Of a stretch of DNA of 64,000 bases, positions 45,459 through 57,394 are shown piece after piece. The notes below the pieces were generated by a model. It saw only the letters and a program-made list of their open reading frames with translations. It did not search any database and was not told the DNA's origin. The position numbers and the translations under genes are program-made. The stretch is from Geranomyces variabilis (taxonomy: Eukaryota > Chytridiomycota > Chytridiomycetes > Spizellomycetales > Powellomycetaceae), in assembly GCA_027603065.1 (NCBI GenBank), contig JADGJP010000024.1, positions 346,659 to 410,658 on the forward strand. Reading direction: 5' to 3'. The stretch's first letter is position 1, and the number at the start of each line of letters is the position of its first letter.

Positions 45459-48400
45459 ATGTCCTTTTCGTGTGCAAACGACGTCGGCTGGGGACCAGCC
45501 GTCCGTTCCACCACCGACCTCGCGGTGTGCTTCGAGGCCGCCCTTTTTCCAACCGCCACAACCGCCACCCTCTTCCTCATCGTTCTCATCCGTCTGCTCT
45601 CGCCGCGTCGCTCTGCTTCCACGTCCTTATCTCGCCGCGAAAAACTTTTCAGGGACGCCGAAGGCGCTGGTGCCAAGTTTACCGTCGTTGCAGTCAAGCT
45701 GGTAAGTGACAAAAGTGGCTGTTTTCCGCCCTTCTACTGAGGGTCATGCTAAATTTGCGCTAACTTGCGTTCCCTCTCTCGCTCTTCCTCTCTCTTCGCT
45801 AGCACGTCTACGTTGCTGCATGCGTGCTGACTATCCTTCGCGCGGTCGCGAGCGAGACAGACTCTGCCCAAACTCCCACGGGCTTCCAGTACATCCAGCT
45901 CGCCGGCCATCTCGCCGCCATCTTTCTTGCCATTGCAGAGTTTCGCGCGGCGCAGCGGCGCTCCAATACGCTGTTTGTCTACTGGATTGCCCTCCTGATT
46001 CTCGATGCGGCTTTTCTGGGAGCCATGGTTGCCCAGGGTGCCGATTCTTCCTTAACCCGCCTCATTATCGCCTCCATGATTGTGCAGGGTCTCGCTGCGC
46101 TCGTCGAGCAGGTCCCCATGTCGTCATTGAGTGGCGTCCGCGAACCCCACGGTGGACCGCTAAGCCAGGCCACCTACGCGTGGCTCTTCCCTCTCGTTCA
46201 GATTGGCTACCGCCGCAACATTGGAGTCAACGACCTCCCTCCTCTTGAAACCGCTCTGGGTACCGAAGCCACATACCGCGCTTTTGAACCCTTCTGGGCC
46301 GCCGAGGCTGCTCGCCCCAAGCCCAGCCTTCGTCGCGTGCTGATCAACGGCCCTTACCGTCGCAGCATGGTCTGCGCTTTACTCCTGTCCCTACTGGCCA
46401 CCATACTTACCTACGCGCAGCCTTTGCTCCTTTCTTCGCTGCTCGACTTTTTTGCCACCCACATCAAAGACGCCGATGGTGCGTTTGTTGCCGCCGCGGG
46501 GCCTCAACCTAAGGTCCGAGGTATTATTATCGCGATCGTAATGATGGGTGCTTCCGTGGCGGCCGCTCTTCTGGGCGTGACCGTTGACCAGCTAGCCGCC
46601 GTAGCAGGACTCGAGGCCCGCTCCGCTCTGAGTGGAGCGGTTTATCGCAAGTCGCTCGTCCTCACGCCGACCGCCCGCGCAGAGTTCGACATTGGCGAAA
46701 TCACTGATCGTCTCACGGACGACACCGATGAGGTCCAGGCTCTTTACTCGTATCTCATAACTCTCGTCAACATTGGGCTTCAGCTTGTCCTTGCAACTGC
46801 CCTCGTTTACCTTCAGCTCTCCTGGGTCTCCTTCATCGGGATCGCCCTGATCCTTGCTGCCGGACCGGTCCAAACTCGCCTCATGAGCAAGCTGGGCACC
46901 TGGATGCGAAAGTATAAGTCGCGGAAAGATGCTCGGATGAACACGACTACCGAGATGCTCGGCGCTATGAAAGTCGTCAAGTTCAATCAGATGGAGGCGT
47001 TCTTCTTGGAGAAGGTTAGCGCGTAAAGAATAATCACTGAAAGAAGGAGAGAGACCCGTTTTATGGCTGACGGATTTTGCTTATATCTAGATTGTCGGCC
47101 TTCGTGCTTTGGAACTTGTGCCTCTCAAGACCAAGGCCAAAGGAAACTTCTTGCTGAGCATCGTGTCCAACGGCATGTCGCTTATCGCTTTCCTTGCCAT
47201 GCTCGGTGTCTACAGCGCCGTCGCTCCGTCGGACTCACCTTTGGACGCCAATCGCGTCTTCGTGTCGCTCTCTGCTTTTCAGCTGCTGCAAACCCCGCTC
47301 AGCCAGCTCGCGCGTCAGCTCTCGTTCCTGCAAAACACCTGGTCCTCTGTGGACCGCATCGGTGATCTCCTCTGTGCCGCCGAGCTTGGAGAACGTGACG
47401 GGCACGCCGTCACGCAGCAGCGCTCTCAGATCGCCGTGTCCATTGAGGGCGGAGAGTTTGGATACACGGTCGAAAAGGGCGTCGTGCTGCACGGCATCTC
47501 TTTGAGAATCAAAACCGGAACCCTTTGCGCGATTGTAGGAAACACGGGCTCAGGCAAGACCTCCCTTCTCCACGCCTTGCTGGGCGAGATGGAGGTGGCC
47601 AGCGCTAAACCCCGGATTAACGGAAGCGTCGCCTATGTTGCTCAAGCACCTTTTGTCATGAATGGCACGCTGCGCCAAAATATCATCTTCATGTCGCCGT
47701 TTAAGAAGCACTGGTTTGACGAGGTCGTGAGCGCCTGCGGCTTGACGTCTGATATCGCAAGATTCGCTGAGGGAATCGATCATCCCATCGACGAATCTGG
47801 TTCTAACCTTTCCGGCGGACAGAAAGCCCGCTTGGCCCTCGCTCGTGCGGTATACTCCTGTGCTGACACGTAAGTACACGTGCAAAAAGAGCGGTGGTGA
47901 AGCGTTGTCCCTCGTTCTGCATTAACGCTGCTTCTTCATCTCTTGTTATTCCAGATATCTCATAGATGACACCATTTCTGCCCTTGACGCCCGCGTCGGT
48001 CGTCATGTCTTTGACAACGTCCTCGGCCCCAACGGTCTGCTCGCCCGGACTACGCGCATCTTTGTCACGCACGCTGTCCAGCATCTGCGCGTCGGAGTTG
48101 ATCAGATCGTGTACATGCAGGAAGGACGCATCCTCGAGCAAGGCTCTATTACGGACCTTCAGGCCGTAAAAAAGGGTAAGGTCGCTGCCATTTTGACTGG
48201 CAACCTTGTCCTGGCCTCGTCCAACTCTACCGACACGCTCGCGGAGACCACCGAAGATGGAGAGTCCGAAGAGAAACCAAAGGGGGCTGCAGATCACACC
48301 GTTGTCTCGGCATCTTCTCCTGCTCTTGATGCTGCCGCAGCACCCGTTAAAGCTGCGGCCGCTGCTGTTCCCACAAAGAGCGGTTCCGTCTCATGGAACG

Positions 48401-50340
48401 TATACCGTCGTTACGTTGCTTCCTCGTACGTTTTTCATTGCCTTTTTTCTCGTTTGCGGTCTCATTTATCTGATTGAATAATTCTTTTTGTTTAGAACCA
48501 TGCCTCTACTCGCCCTGTACGCCATGACGGTCTTGTTTGGGACCGGCATCACACTGGGATCTCGATACTGGCTGGAATACTGGACCAACAATTTGAATGA
48601 CCACTCCATTGGTTACTACCTCGGCATTTACGCCGCATTTGTCTTGCTGACCGTCCTCTCGGTCCCAATCTCGAGCTTCATCTGGATGGGCGTATGCGCC
48701 ATGCGCGCGTCCGCGGAGCTTCACCGGGCGATGCTTCAGACCGTGTTGAGGCAACCTATGTGCTACTTCGATGCCAACCCAGTGGGTCGGTTCATCACTC
48801 GATTTACGATGGACCTGGGCATGACCGACGTCACCCTGCCTCCTATCTTCATGTCCGTCATTACTATCCTGACCGGCATGGTCGCCAACATCATCCCCGC
48901 GTTCGTCAACACTCCTATCCTCATTCTTGTTGTTGTTCCCCTCTCTGCCGGCTTTTACGTGGTGGTTTTGTACTACTTGGACTCTGCCCGCTCGCTCAAT
49001 CGTCTGCAAGCTCAGCTCCGTGAGCCGGTCTGCTCCAACCTGTCCGAGACCCTGGAAGGTGTCGCGACCATCCGCGCTTTCCGATGCGAACAGTGGTTTA
49101 TGGACCGCAACTCGAATCTCGTTGACGCTGAGCAGTCCTCCGCTTACATCGTCATGTATGCCGACCGCTGGCTATCACTCTATTCGAACCTCCTAGGCGG
49201 TGCCGTTCTCTTTGGCGCGGCCATCCTGTCTGTCTGCTACGTCGACCATCTTTCGGCCTCCGCGGTCGGTCTTGGTCTCAGTTACCTCATTGGTTGGACC
49301 GCGATGGTAACCATGCTTGTCAACATGATGGTATATAAAAAAAAAGATCGAGAATAACAACTCTCACGCGCACCCTTTGATGGCTTACCGTTTCTGCTCG
49401 ACCTCCTCCAGGGCATGATGAACATGGCAATGGTCGCCGTTGAGCGAATCTGTAAGCACATCGATCTTCCTCGCGAGGCCCCGGTGACTACCGCCGCTGT
49501 GGTTCCCGAGGCTTGGCCCTCGGCTGGGACCATCGAGTTTAAAGACTACTCGACGCGCTACAGTCCCGACGGCGACCTCGTGCTGCGAGACGTCAACCTC
49601 AGCATCAAGAACGGCGAGAAGATTGGGATCTGTGAGTTATGAGTGCATCGCACCTCCTCCATGCTTCCGCTCACTTATCTGCTGGTTTCTGGTTACTAGC
49701 GGGCCGAACCGGATCAGGCAAGTCGACCTTGATGCTAGCGCTTTTCCGATTCATCGAACAAGCCGACACGACACCAAATAGCGGGATCTTTATCGACGGC
49801 ATTCCGATCTCTATGTTAGGACTCGACCGTCTCCGTTCCGCCATTACCGCAATCCCACAGGAACCCGTTCTCTTCTCGGGCACAGTCCGGTCCAACCTGG
49901 ACCCATCCAGCTTATTCGCCGACGATGCCATCTGGGCCGCGCTGGAATCCACGTCGATGAAATCGGTCGTCGCGGGACTTGAAGGCGGCTTGGACGCGCC
50001 CGTGACCAAAGGAGGTGACTTCTTGTCCGCGGGTCAACGCCAGCTCCTCTGTATCGCTCGTGCCATCCTCAACCGTACAAAGATTGTCGTAGTCGACGAG
50101 GCCACTAGCTCTGTGGACACGGAAACGGACGAGGCGGCCCAGGATGCGCTCAAAACGTCGCTGAAGCACTGCACGGTACTTACAATTGCTCATAGGATAA
50201 ACACTATCGTGTCGGCGGACCGGATCTTGTGTCTGGACGCGGGACGCGTTGCGGAGTTTGACACTCCGGATGCATTGATGGCCCGAGGTGGCGTTTTCGC
50301 CGATTTTTGTTTGTGGTCGAAGCTGCCGACAGGCTTATAA
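45459..50340 (+). CDS. Full-length ABCC-type (MRP) transporter
   Basis: Exports conjugates or xenobiotics, usually into the vacuole or out of the cell. Exons 45459..45701, 45803..47014, 47091..47869, 47955..48425, 48496..49330, 49412..49631 and 49700..50340 give 1466 residues. Order: N-terminal helices, TMD1, NBD1, linker, TMD2, NBD2. NBD1 has Walker A GNTGSGKTS, signature LSGGQKARLALARA and Walker B YLIDDTISALD, with Asp replacing the catalytic Glu, as is usual in ABCC NBD1. NBD2 has GRTGSGKST, the signature LSAGQRQLLCIARA, Walker B VVVDEATSSVD and the H-loop IAHR. The TMD2-NBD2 linker is EWPSAGTIEF-like (PEAWPSAGTIEFKDYSTRY). Substrate cannot be inferred. Confidence 0.92.
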
Positions 50341-51020
50341 TAGAAGGTGTTGTCGGGTATCAGTATTTTCGTTTCCGCATAGTTTCGGAAATATCTGCCA
50401 TTTGCCACGGAGCAGAAAAAAGTAAAAATGAGAAGTAAACGCTCATCTGGATCTAAGGAAGCCAGCGTTCCAAACGTGCGCGTTAGCGGATCAGTCATAA
50501 AATTAATGCTGTGCTTACCATTTTCCAACATTACGTTCGACGGATATGATTGCTGGAGGGAAACACGAAATAATCTCGTCAGAACGTTACAACTGTATTA
50601 ACTATTGAGACAAAGGAGAGCCAATAGAACGTGTCATTATGACTCATCAATTGCAATTGATCGCACTGAAAGTCCAAAATTGAACGCACCCTTTTCCGTC
50701 ACTTGCCGTCTATTCACGGTTGTAAAGTCGCCTGAAACCAATTAGACTGTACCGCATGGTTACAATGTGCTGTATGATGGGAGCATTTCGTGTTGCACTC
50801 AGCTTCGTCAAGGCCCGTTACATACTGTGCTTCACTTGCATTTGCGCCCGCAAGCCCCGCCCGCCACTGTGATTTGCGGCCTTTTGCTCCCGCTCTCTCG
50901 AAAGCCTCACCCCGCCTTGCGCTACCACTCGCTTTCGGCTAGAGACATACAGTTACGACCAGATTATGGACGTCCCTAAACCTAACCCTTCGCGCCAGCT
51001 TTTAACGCACCCCTTATTTC
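50341..51020. other. Spacer downstream of ABC transporter
   Basis: Nearly 680 bp without a supportable gene. It must contain the promoter and possibly a missing 5' exon of the phosphopantetheinyl transferase gene. CTAAC plus a CAG acceptor-like site lies at 50981-50998, but the frame after it hits a stop at 51003. Confidence 0.5.
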
Positions 51021-52094
51021 GTGCACGCCGAGCTGTATATCGTAAAAGAGACATATGATGCCTCGGAGGAGGTAACAATCGGGAGATATATCTTCCGCAC
51101 TTTGTTGTCCTTTTCTCTGTCCGGCGTGCTAACCGCTGTCAATAGGAAATTTCTGCGCTGCTTTCGTACCTTCCTACAGCGGAGCAGGCCAAGATCAAGG
51201 CTTTTCGCTTTCCAATCGACGGCCACCGCTCGCTTATGGGCCAAATCCTTGCTAGACTCGCTCTGCTTGCATACATTCTCGAGTTAGAGCGCTTGTCGGA
51301 ACCTACAATTGGCAGAACTCCATGTGGGAAACCTATTTTGGTGAGAATGAAATCACGTCTTGCGCTGTGGATAGCGCGAGAGAAATTACCGCAGAGCAAA
51401 GAAAAGACTGGAATCGGTTCCCAGATTTCTCCTTCGGACCGGCCGGATCTCGCATTCAACGTTTCCCACCACGGAGACTGGGCTGTTGTGGCATCCGTGG
51501 CAGCCGAAGCCGAGTGCCCTACCGGCGTGCGCCTGGGAGTAGACGTCTCGGAAGTCGCTGAGCCGCTCCCAGGCGAGTGCGTCAATGATTTTTTCGAGTC
51601 ATTCCAAACCTACTTCTCCCAACGGGAGTGCACTTATGTCAACGGCGAGAACCCGAGCAAGGCTCGCATGCATCGGTTTCATCATTTGTGGTGCCTCAAA
51701 GAGAGCTATGTGAAGGCCCTCGGACTCGGTCTCAGCATGGACCTTGATCGCATCTCGTTTTCTGTGAACGCTGTGCAGCCAAAGTCTTGCTTCATTTGGG
51801 GGAGAATGTTTTTTGACAGACGCTTTGTTCCGCTCACAGGCTCACGGAGTTTATGCGATCTCGCCTGTCGACGGTGAGGTCCAGAATGATTTCCACTTCG
51901 AGCTCTGCTATTTGGATCAAAGCCACCCCGTCGCTCTCTGCTACGAGCGCAAGTGCTCCTCACTCATGCAACAGAGACGACCCGCCCCGCCACAGTTTAC
52001 GGTGTTGCGGTGGGGTGGCATCAAAGAACACGAATTAGCGCGCTGGGCGACTCGCGATTTGGAACCTGTGAGGCTTCATAAACATTGCAGCTAG
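51021..52094 (+). CDS. 4'-phosphopantetheinyl transferase (Sfp/Lys5 type)
   Basis: Moves the phosphopantetheine arm from CoA to carrier-protein serines (alpha-aminoadipate reductase, PKS/NRPS or FAS). Exons about 51021..51071, 51146..51340, 51425..51772 and 51840..52094 give about 282 residues. Visible motifs: LPTAEQAKIKAFRFPIDGHR, the CoA-site GRTPCGKPIL, FNVSHHGDWAVVA, the metal-binding GVDVSEV and the family signature WCLKESYVKALGLGL. The C-terminal strand reads FHFELCYLDQSHPVALCYER. The start is uncertain: LYIVKETYD looks like the true N-terminus, but the frame lacks an ATG and the only upstream initiator-like codon is GTG at 51021. It converges with the Trm9-like gene (116 bp). Confidence 0.85.
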
Positions 52095-52210
52095 CTCGCT
52101 AAACACGATGACGAACCCAGCCCGCCAGAGACACCCACGCGTAAGGCCATCGCCATGGAACGAGTCTTTTGCCATTATGAGGTCAAACGAACAAAAATCG
52201 TGTATGTAGC

Positions 52211-53200
52211 CTACAATACCTTTTTGCTAGCTATCACATACCAATTATCACGGTCGTAACCGCAAGCTTCTACCACCGCATCTGTCGATTGCCGAACTAA
52301 CTGCTCTAGCTCGTTTTCTTTGAATAAGTGGTAGTACCGTTGGTACACGACGTCGCCTCCATCTTCGGCAACTGCCGTGTTAGGTTGTGGGGAGGCCGGA
52401 CCGTAAATCGCTTTGGGCATCTTCCACGGCACAAAGACATCTTGCTCACTGAAGCGGCGCTTACTTCGCGACTGAAAAAAAAAAAAAAACAAAAGTTTTA
52501 GGAACAATGAATAGCGATGATGGTGAGCTTGTGTTTGACCTGTACCTCTTGTTCAAACGCCCAAACAAAGATCAAGACACGGCCGCCAGGCTTCAGCACA
52601 CGTATGAGCTCGTTCACGGCCGTCAGTCTTCGTTCCGGCGATGACATATGATGTATAACTGCTATTGATGTTATAAAATCCTGTAGGATTCGCGTAAGAT
52701 CTGTCAGCTGCAGAGTGTATCGCTAGTCGAAACTGCTTGTCGTCCTTACAAAGCAGCTGTCTCGATATGGCAAGCGAAGATTGTCGCACACCATCGCTTC
52801 AAAGCCTCGCTCGCGGACAATGTCGATTAGGTTTTCGCTTCTGCAGATCCAATGAAGAAAGTTTCAGGCCCGCTTGAGCTTCTAAGCGGCGCTTAGACAC
52901 TTTCAGCATACCTATCTGACCCTACAGTAAAGACATCCAGATTCACGCCAAGGTATTTGCCATTCCCACATCCGACATCGGCCCCGATTGAGCCTTTGTC
53001 CAGACCCCTTTGCAGCAAGCACGATTTTAGCAAACATCTCGGCAGCGCGGAGCAAACTTAGAGCTTCCCCGTCTTTACTTAAGAAAGTTGTCTACTATCG
53101 GCCATGGCTTGTAGCGGGTAGCGCTAAAGTGCGGTGCAATGATATTATAGACGTTGTGGACGTGGACATGTTCCAGCTCCTCCTTGGGCAAGGAGTCCAT
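52211..53200 (-). CDS. TRM9: Trm9-like tRNA wobble-uridine methyltransferase
   Basis: SAM-dependent enzyme finishing mcm5U at the tRNA wobble position, with Trm112 as partner. Exons 53200..53079, 53037..52912, 52840..52750, 52680..52546 and 52471..52211 give 244 residues. N-terminal motif [23 protein letters not shown]-binding motif [15 protein letters not shown]; then [20 protein letters not shown] and [16 protein letters not shown]. The C-terminus reads [25 protein letters not shown] and [12 protein letters not shown], diagnostic of Trm9/ALKBH8 methyltransferases. Its ATG (53198-53200) shares bases with the ATG of the oppositely oriented Rai1-like gene. Confidence 0.92.
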
Positions 53201-54792
53201 GTCGAAAGAAAGTGCGCACGCGCTCGCTCGCCATCCTCCTCGCATGTCGACTTCCCATACCGACGACCAGCAGCCGGGAAACCTGCCGTCCCGCCCACCG
53301 CCGTCGTCAAATCAAAGACCGTCATCATCAAATCACAATCATGGTGACGGGACCCGCGGCCGTAGCTCCCGTTTCGCACCACTTGCTCGGCCTCCAGAGC
53401 ACCGTACCCACCGTGATGTTCATAGTGCCTCCTCCACCTCTTCCGCCTCTGGCTCTGTCCTCGCTGTAGATCCGATAGAGCGCTTTAAGGTCCGGTGCGC
53501 CGCGTATCAGCAGCCAAAGGAAATTGTATGCTTCTCTTACGACGAGGAGCGCAAATTGTCTATGGGGAGTGACGACAAGCTGGTAATGCGCTCAGAAACG
53601 CTGCAGTGATATTTATCAAAAGGAAGTAGATCTCATCGTATTGACAAACGATTACTTCGCGGTCCTCTTCTGGGGGATTCAGAGCTACTACTGCGAGCCA
53701 GATATCCAGTCCGCCAACCTTTCGTCCGGGTTTCCTGACAGATATGTTATGCGAGAACCTGTACCGGAGCGTCTCGACGCTTTACTTGAGAGCATGCGCC
53801 ATGTCAACTCACGTCCGCGAGACCCAAACACGCCTCCTCTCCGACCAGCTTTTTGCACATGGCGGGGAATCATGACAAAAGTGCTGTGTGCGCCTTTCAG
53901 TCGCGACCGGTGGGAACTAGGCGCAACACTGCATGATGGCACAATATACATCGAGGAGCACGAGAAGCGGAAGGATTTATATGGGTCGACAGATAAGGAC
54001 AAGCTCATGAGCTACATGGGCTATAAATTTGAGGCTCTGGCAACCATTCCGTTTCCACCAGCGGAGCTATGTGGTCCATCTGATCCGCGTTTAGCGGAGA
54101 GAGACAGCGGGACTGTCAACACGAATGTGCAGTTTTGCAGCGTGTTCAAGACCAAAATTGGGGTCAACAGCATTGTCATGGGCGCGGAAGTGGACTGTCT
54201 ACTGGCCGGTATGTGTGGTCTTCGAGACTGGTCGGTGGTATGTCACAGTTCCAAGGCTTGATGGGCCCTCGTCTGAAGGTTTTAGACCGTAAACCGGAAC
54301 GAGACCCGCAGTCTGCGTACGCCGAACTCAAAACCAACAGGGTCATTACGAATGAACGACAGCAGCAATCTTTCGAGAGGTGCGTGCCATGTAGAGTCGC
54401 TTTGAGCCGTTTTGCGGACGTATTATCTTATGCGCATAGGCAGGCACAAGCTGCTCAAAGTGTGGGCCCAGTCTTTCCTGCCTGGAATCCCGACAGTCAT
54501 TGTTGGATACCGCCATGATGATGGCCGGCTCTCCCACATTGAGCAGCGACGCACGATGGACATCCCACGCAGTGTACGCGGGACGCAACCGGGAATCTGG
54601 GACGCGACAGTGTGCATCAACTTTGCCGATGCCTTTCTCACTTGGTTGAAAGAAATCGTCGTCATTGACGACCCGGACACGGTGTACACTATCGAGTTCG
54701 ATGGGCGGGCTGCGTCATTGCTGCGAACGGAAACAGGGGCGGAGGGTCCAGAAGGTCCGTTTATACCGCCATGGTATCGCAACCAATCGTAG
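53199..54792 (+). CDS. RAI1: Rai1/DXO-type 5'-end decapping and quality-control nuclease
   Basis: Removes aberrant or NAD caps and hydrolyses 5'-triphosphate RNA; in yeast Rai1 partners the Rat1 exonuclease. Exons 53199..53582, 53683..54208, 54256..54379 and 54444..54792 give 460 residues with a disordered Ser/Pro-rich N-terminus. Family motifs: YQQPKEIVCFSYDEER, RGIMTKVLCAPF, DGTIYIEEHE, MSYMGYKFEA, SIVMGAEVDC with the catalytic acid, AYAELKTN, and LLKVWAQSFLPGIPTVIVGY followed by CINFADAFLTWLK. The initiator could also be the second ATG at 53244. Introns are canonical; the second is only 47 bp and ends CCAAG. Confidence 0.92.
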
Positions 54793-54852
54793 CACAATTA
54801 CATGAGTATGAGACTATGGTACTCTAGCCACCTGACTGCACACGTTACACGT

Positions 54853-56368
54853 CTATGTGGTCTGTGATGGTAGCTCTTTGCGCTTCTTCATGTCGAGATA
54901 GGTCTGATATGGTGGCCGAATAGGTGCTTGCACGGGCTCCAAAACGTTGTATTCTCCTCCTTTCTCGTTCTGTCGGGCAAAAAGAAAGCATGGGTGAGAT
55001 ATACGCTCGGACATGAGCCTCCATGATGCAAAGTCAATCTTTACCCCTAATGGATACGTTTGATCCGAATCAAATCCATTCAAGTCGCCGCACGCAACAA
55101 ATGGAACCACCACCCGGTTCACGCCAACCAATTCGTTCCCTTGACTGTATGAAAAGTCGAGGAGCGGGTTGAGCATTGTTGGGACGTAACCTGCTGGTGG
55201 TGTGTAATTTTGGCCAACGATAAAGGCCTCTGTGTGGGACAAAGCAGCACAGCTCGCACTCATTAGCGACAGCGCGTGAGAGGGCAGAAGTTGTAGCTTC
55301 AATCTCACCAATGGACGAATTCCGCGAACTTCGAGGCTTGGAGCAAGTGACTGTGGGAAAGAATATTTTCATTTGCGCGTACAGCAGCGAAATGTCTTTG
55401 CCGCGGAAGATCTTTGCAATGAATGTGCCTCCTGGGCGGAGAACGTTGGTTGTAATGTTGAGCGCCTACAGAACCAAACGCAATAATGTTACAATTTCTC
55501 TGGCGCGATGCTAATGCTCATTAAGCTGGAAGGACGGCACTTACGGCAAGTAACAGCTGTGCTTGGATGTACTCGTCCATATCGTGCAGTCCCGTCACTG
55601 CGAAGTCAAACACAGAGCGCGGTCAGAACCCTCAACGCTCGTGGTCACTCAAATGCGGAAACCGAGAGACCGTACCATCTGGCGCGCCGTCGCAAACAAC
55701 AAGGTCCGCCAGCCTGCCCTCAAAGTGCGAGATGATTTGCTCTGCTGTGGAGCTCTTCGTGATATCCCCCTGCAGTTGAATGACCCCAGGTAGCGGCGCC
55801 TATATCGAAAGCCTTAGCATTCCGCACCGTTAACGGTACATATTGACCGGAGAGGTTGCTCTCACCATAGCTTGTAGATCCACCGCAACAATCTTGACCG
55901 GATCATTCGGGTCATCGGACTTCATTTTCTGTTTTGCCCAATCACAGATTAAAATCTGAGGTCGTTTGGGCAGCATTTTCCGCGGAGCTTTTCGCACCTT
56001 GCTTAAAACTTGACTCCAGCTCCCCGGTGCCGCACACAAATCGACGCATCTTGTAACGCCGGTAAAGATATCAAACTCTTCATCTGAACCAGCGCCCGGC
56101 AGGGATGTGATAAGCTTCCGGCCCTTCACCCTTGCCGGCAAAGCCAGTCGCTTCCCTCCCTATTAGGTACCAGCGCTGTACCTATTTGAAGCAGTTTGAA
56201 AGCGCTTCTCGCTCGCCACCCTTCTTCCTTCGCCGCGCGGTAATATATGTCCCGCTGATTTATGGCGGAGTACAGTGGCAACATATGTGTTAGTGGGACC
56301 TACTGCCTGAGGTAGCCATAAAACCCGGCACGCAAAGCACAAACCTTGTCCTTTGACGCTCTTCCCAT
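54853..56368 (-). CDS. TRM7: Trm7/FTSJ1 tRNA 2'-O-ribose methyltransferase
   Basis: Methylates the 2'-OH of anticodon-loop positions 32 and 34 in tRNAs. Eight exons: 56368..56345, 56254..56182, 56083..55866, 55799..55676, 55597..55545, 55465..55309, 55229..55045, 54969..54853; 316 residues. Start MGRASKDK then [20 protein letters not shown] with the first catalytic Lys; SAM motif [34 protein letters not shown]; the catalytic Asp in [25 protein letters not shown]; the second Lys in [13 protein letters not shown]; and the third region [20 protein letters not shown]. The K-D-K-E catalytic set is complete. The C-terminal [15 protein letters not shown] tail is typical of Trm7. Confidence 0.95.
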
Positions 56369-56498
56369 GCCTTGCGCAATATAGTACTACGTATCGGGAA
56401 TGGCTGCCGGTTTTTCGATACCGAAATGTCAAAAAAGTCAAAGGAGACCAAGCGCGATTTATTTTTTCTTGCCATTTGACATTTCTCCAAACTCGGCC

Positions 56499-57196
56499 AT
56501 GCCTGCACGCCAAGCAACAAAGCAAGCCCACTCTCTAGTCTTTTGCCCAGACTGTGGTTCGCTTTTGGACCCTCCATCAGGAGCGGAAGATAATGTCGCT
56601 TGCGGAATATGCGGCGGAGTTGTCGTTGCAGCTGGTAAAAAAAGCACTGGGGTGACTGCCGGGCTCAGTGCACCTAAGGCAATTTGCTAACTCGTAATGA
56701 ATTTTCGCCAGCGTTTGAGTCAGTCCATGTTGTAACGAGAAGCAAGCCTGGAGCATTCCCGGATCGGCCGCTGCCGCGGGTTGTAGCGGGTCGCGGCGAC
56801 GACGGCGCAGGAGAGAGCCGAACTAGCCAACACTTGCGGGACGGAGCGACGGTGAGAGTTTATACGGAGGAGGAGGATGCGGCATGTCCTCACCCTGGGG
56901 AAACGCCGCTCCTCTGAGTCTTGTCTCGCTTCTCTCACGGACGTGGCAGATGTTCTGATCAAAATCAATCTGTGCTTCGAGCAGATCAAAGAAAAGTGTC
57001 CAAAGTGCGATGCGCCCGAGATGGTGTTCCATACAGCGCAATTGCGGTCGGCGGATGAAGGGCAGACGGTGTTCTACAGCTGTGTAAAATGCGGGTATGT
57101 CTCGTGAGGACTTCGCTGTCAGAGTTTGTCTGCATTTTCTTGCTTGCTAAACCACATCCTCTGCGCATCAGGCACAAACACAGCGTCAACTCGTAA
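56499..57196 (+). CDS. RPA12: RNA polymerase I subunit Rpa12
   Basis: Small zinc-ribbon subunit of Pol I that supports RNA cleavage and termination. Exons 56499..56634, 56712..56851, 56985..57094 and 57172..57196 give 136 residues, the family size. The N-terminal ribbon reads FCPDCGSLLD and CGICGGVV. The C-terminal TFIIS-like ribbon has KCPKCDAPEMVFHTAQLRSA, the catalytic acidic hairpin in SADEGQTVFYSCVKCGHK and a very short final exon of 25 bp coding HKHSVNS. Divergent from Trm7 with about 130 bp between starts, so the two may share a promoter. Confidence 0.93.
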
Positions 57197-57394
57197 GGTT
57201 GCGGTCATCCCACTACCAATCATTTGCTGTGTCTGCAACTTTCCGCATGGCAGCGCGCCGGATGCGGACCAAATAGCTACAGAGCAGCAGCTATCAAGTC
57301 GTCTTCAAGGGGGTTTATTTATTTAACGGCATGCATTAAGATCGACATTCGGCATTATATATATGTACACTGTGTCCGCGCACTTTTTGCAAAC

